A DNA stretch of 32,547 nucleotides. Origin: an uncultured Prevotellaceae bacterium (lineage in GTDB: Bacteria; Bacteroidota; Bacteroidia; Bacteroidales; Bacteroidaceae). Within the stretch, counting starts at the first letter, position 1; every line of letters starts with the position of its first letter. Positions 30,883 through 32,547 of the stretch are shown here, piece after piece. The translations under genes and the position numbers were made by a program. The DNA is taken from positions 1 to 32,547 of the forward strand of contig CACWMK010000059.1 of NCBI GenBank assembly GCA_902761905.1, in the 5' to 3' direction. The notes under the pieces are model-generated. The model did not search any database and had not been told where the DNA came from. It saw only the letters and a list, made by a program, of their open reading frames with translations.

Positions 30883-32388
30883 ATGACACATATATTAAGA
30901 TACTTTACTGGTTTAGTACTCTCCGTTATAGCAGCTTCTATACAGGCGCAAGAGCTTAATCCACTGATACAAACCCAATGGGGACAGGGCGAACCCTATA
31001 ATATGTACAGCCCTAAGGATTCACTTTCTGGACGTAATGTGCTGGCAGGATGTGGCCCAATAGCGATGGCACAGGTCATCCGCTATCTGCAGCAGCCAGC
31101 AGTTTCGCCCTCAGGCGATAAGTATCAGTGGGACCTCATGACGCAGCAGCCTTCAAACCAGCAAGAGGCAAGCGCTATTGCCAAGCTTGTGGCCGACTGT
31201 GGTGTAAATGCCTTCACATTGTATGGCAAAGAGAGGAGCGGCACCAAGACTATTAACATAGTTAATGCACTTAAGAAATGCTTTGGATATAATCCCTACA
31301 TATTTATCGTAAAGCGCGATCAGTATCCTGGCGATGAAGGCAGAAGGCTGTGGCGAAGGCTGATTATGAATGAGTTGCAGGCCAACAGGCCTGTCATCGT
31401 CCGTGCACAAAAAGGTAACGATGAGCGTACTGGCCACATATTTATTATTGATGGCGTGCGTGGCTCACGAGTACACGTAAACTTCGGCTGGAATGGCAAG
31501 GACGATGGCTACTATACACTCGACGATCTTGGTGGCTACGACTCAAAACAAACAGCGATTATAGGCATAGGCAAGGCTGACTATGTGCCAGACCTCAGAG
31601 AGGTGAAAACAGAACGTGCTGGCCAACTGGCAGAACTGTTGCCTCAGAGCGAATGGAAACAGATTCAGCACCTGCGTGTAAGCGGACCGCTCGACAAGAG
31701 CGACTTTAAGGTACTACAGCAGATGGCCAGAGAAGACACCTTTGTTGGCCATGGTGGCGACCTGCACTCGCTCGATCTCAGCGATGCTGAGTTAGAGTAT
31801 CTGCCTGATTCAGCATTCTATACCACTCAGACGCTTTTCTATATCCGTCTTCCTAAAAACCTCAAGCAGATAGGACTTGATGCATTTAATACTTGTATCA
31901 GTCTTAATGAGGTTGATATCCCCTCGTCAGTATGGCGTATACGCAGGGGCGCCTTCCATAATTGTTTCAATCTGCTTAATATCCATATCCCTGAAGGCGT
32001 GCGCAATGTACTTAGCTATACATTCTTTGGTTGTTATAACCTTACCGAAGTTGCATTGCCAGCATCTGTCGACACGCTGGGATATGCTGTCTTTGGAAAC
32101 TGCAAACGTCTGGAGCGCCTCTATATTCCCGCTTCTACACATCATATAGGTGCCGACCTGGTAAAAAACTGTTCCAATCTTCGCAATGTGACTATCGACC
32201 CAGCCAACAATGAATTTGCCTTTCGCGATGGCAAGATTGTAGGCCTTACCAAGCGCGCCCAAGAGCAGCTAGGCCAGCTTGCCCACCCGTCTGTTGATCC
32301 CAAAGTGGCCTTCAAGAATATCCCCACCCGTCGTGTCCGTAAAGTAAAAGCAGTAAAGCGCAACGGTAAGTGGGTAGAAGTGAAGTGA
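30883..32388 (+). CDS. Secreted C10 (streptopain-like) cysteine protease with BspA-type LRRs
   Basis: 501 residues with signal peptide ending near IQAQ (about residue 23). The papain-like C10 domain (about 30-235) has Cys57 (AGCGPIAMAQVI), His185 (TGHIFIIDG) and Trp203 (NFGWNGKDDGYY). From about 300 to 445 there are type-5 leucine-rich repeats (LPKNLKQIGLDAFNTCISLN; IPSSVWRIRRGAFHNCFNLL; IPEGVRNVLSYTFFGCYNLT; LPASVDTLGYAVFGNCKRLE). The C-terminus is basic. SpeB has a propeptide of over 100 residues before its Cys; here only about 34 residues separate the signal cleavage from Cys57, so the usual inhibitory pro-domain is missing. It probably cleaves or binds host or dietary proteins; substrate unknown. 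Likely co-transcribed with the GH43 gene. Confidence 0.85.
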   Translation: MTHILRYFTGLVLSVIAASIQAQELNPLIQTQWGQGEPYNMYSPKDSLSGRNVLAGCGPIAMAQVIRYLQQPAVSPSGDKYQWDLMTQQPSNQQEASAIAKLVADCGVNAFTLYGKERSGTKTINIVNALKKCFGYNPYIFIVKRDQYPGDEGRRLWRRLIMNELQANRPVIVRAQKGNDERTGHIFIIDGVRGSRVHVNFGWNGKDDGYYTLDDLGGYDSKQTAIIGIGKADYVPDLREVKTERAGQLAELLPQSEWKQIQHLRVSGPLDKSDFKVLQQMAREDTFVGHGGDLHSLDLSDAELEYLPDSAFYTTQTLFYIRLPKNLKQIGLDAFNTCISLNEVDIPSSVWRIRRGAFHNCFNLLNIHIPEGVRNVLSYTFFGCYNLTEVALPASVDTLGYAVFGNCKRLERLYIPASTHHIGADLVKNCSNLRNVTIDPANNEFAFRDGKIVGLTKRAQEQLGQLAHPSVDPKVAFKNIPTRRVRKVKAVKRNGKWVEVK

Positions 32389-32407
32389 AAAGCTAAAAAA
32401 ACATAAC

Positions 32408-32453
32408 GGTACACAACTTTGTGGTCCACAAACTTGTGTACCATTGTTTTTTT
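32408..32453 (+). terminator. 35-bp near-perfect palindrome plus T7, terminator candidate overlapping a promoter
   Basis: Arms GGTACACAACTTTGTGG (32408-32424) and CCACAAACTTGTGTACC (32426-32442) are complementary at 16 of 17 positions around one central T. ATTG and seven Ts (32447-32453) follow, as in a rho-independent terminator for the C10 protease operon. The right arm contains the -33 TTG of the next promoter, so it may also be an operator. Confidence 0.7.
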
Positions 32454-32464
32454 GTTTATATTTG
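32434..32464 (+). promoter_or_regulatory. Promoter of the gene at the right edge
   Basis: TTG at 32434-32436, a 20-bp spacer and TATATTTG at 32457-32464 match the Bacteroidetes consensus exactly. The -33 lies inside the preceding palindrome. The leader to ATG 32491 is about 22 nt. Confidence 0.72.
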
Positions 32465-32490
32465 CACCCAAATACTTAAGATAATGGCTT

Positions 32491-32547
32491 ATGAAGAGAG
32501 CATTTGTATATGGCATTTCGGTTGAAGGCGAGAACTTTACAGATAGA
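32491..32547 (+). CDS. 5' fragment of a probable ATP-binding (archaeal-type ATPase) protein
   Basis: Nineteen codons to the window edge read MKRAFVYGISVEGENFTDR. The FVYG...GENFTDR beginning resembles Bacteroidales ATPases of the archaeal-type (PF01637) class, in which a P-loop follows shortly after. The ATG at 32484 is in another frame and soon stops, so 32491 is preferred. Too short for a firm call. Confidence 0.45.
   Translation, partial: MKRAFVYGISVEGENFTDR

Noticed and set aside
1-32547. tRNA, rRNA or insertion-sequence genes
   Set aside because: No tRNA cloverleaf, rRNA segment or transposase motif was seen in any region.

Overview
The window looks like a chromosomal segment of a gut or rumen Bacteroidales, most likely Prevotellaceae (Prevotella/Segatella type). 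The evidence is the recurring Bacteroidetes promoter pattern (a -33 TTG/TTTG about 20 bp before TAnnTTTG), A-rich translation starts instead of strong Shine-Dalgarno sites, GPH-family sugar symporters beside xylan and galactan enzymes, a C10 protease fused to BspA-type leucine-rich repeats, and a Bacteroidetes cobalamin locus with BtuG. All family assignments rest on motifs read by eye; no database search was possible.

Layout. (1) 1-3040: an accessory module with a VirE_N/DUF3987 primase-helicase-like protein and a DUF5675 protein. A 22-bp-spaced inverted-repeat array precedes it, and three kinds of dispersed or heptameric repeats invade it. (2) 3041-4929: an M16 peptidase behind a duplicated promoter, convergent with an ECF sigma factor. 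(3) 4996-10921: a hemicellulose cluster. A GH43 xylosidase/arabinofuranosidase and a GPH symporter run leftward; a secreted SASA-type acetylesterase and a second GPH symporter run rightward. (4) 10995-15327: an apparent operon of a TPR lipoprotein SpoIIE-type phosphatase, a stand-alone carbohydrate-binding-like secreted protein and a TGS-domain nucleoside kinase. (5) 15360-17427: a palindromic promoter driving a secreted TonB-C-terminal protein coupled to a TPR/transmembrane/HTH regulator. (6) 17439-20338: a GH36 alpha-galactosidase and, divergently, the manganese exporter MntP.

(7) 20398-28658: cobalamin functions. A rightward btuD-like ATPase and CobD-like aminotransferase meet a leftward, tightly coupled operon: btuB, btuG, a large surface protein, a DUF4465 lipoprotein and a btuF-like binding protein. 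A cobalamin riboswitch sits at the head of the leftward operon. The btuB 3' end is broken: its last 30 codons are present but out of frame. (8) 28686-32453: a secreted double-GH43 enzyme and a C10 protease-LRR protein, followed by a near-perfect palindrome that is both a terminator candidate and part of the next promoter. (9) 32491-end: the first 19 codons of another gene.

How the parts work together: the two symporters, GH43, GH36 and acetylesterase genes fit uptake and breakdown of xylan- and galactan-derived oligosaccharides. The B12 genes form a complete surface-to-periplasm capture chain apart from the inner-membrane permease, which is not in the window. The most noteworthy items are the frameshifted btuB inside an otherwise intact B12 operon, two unassigned surface proteins in that operon, the repeat-invaded primase/DUF5675 module, and large palindromes lying on promoter -33 regions.
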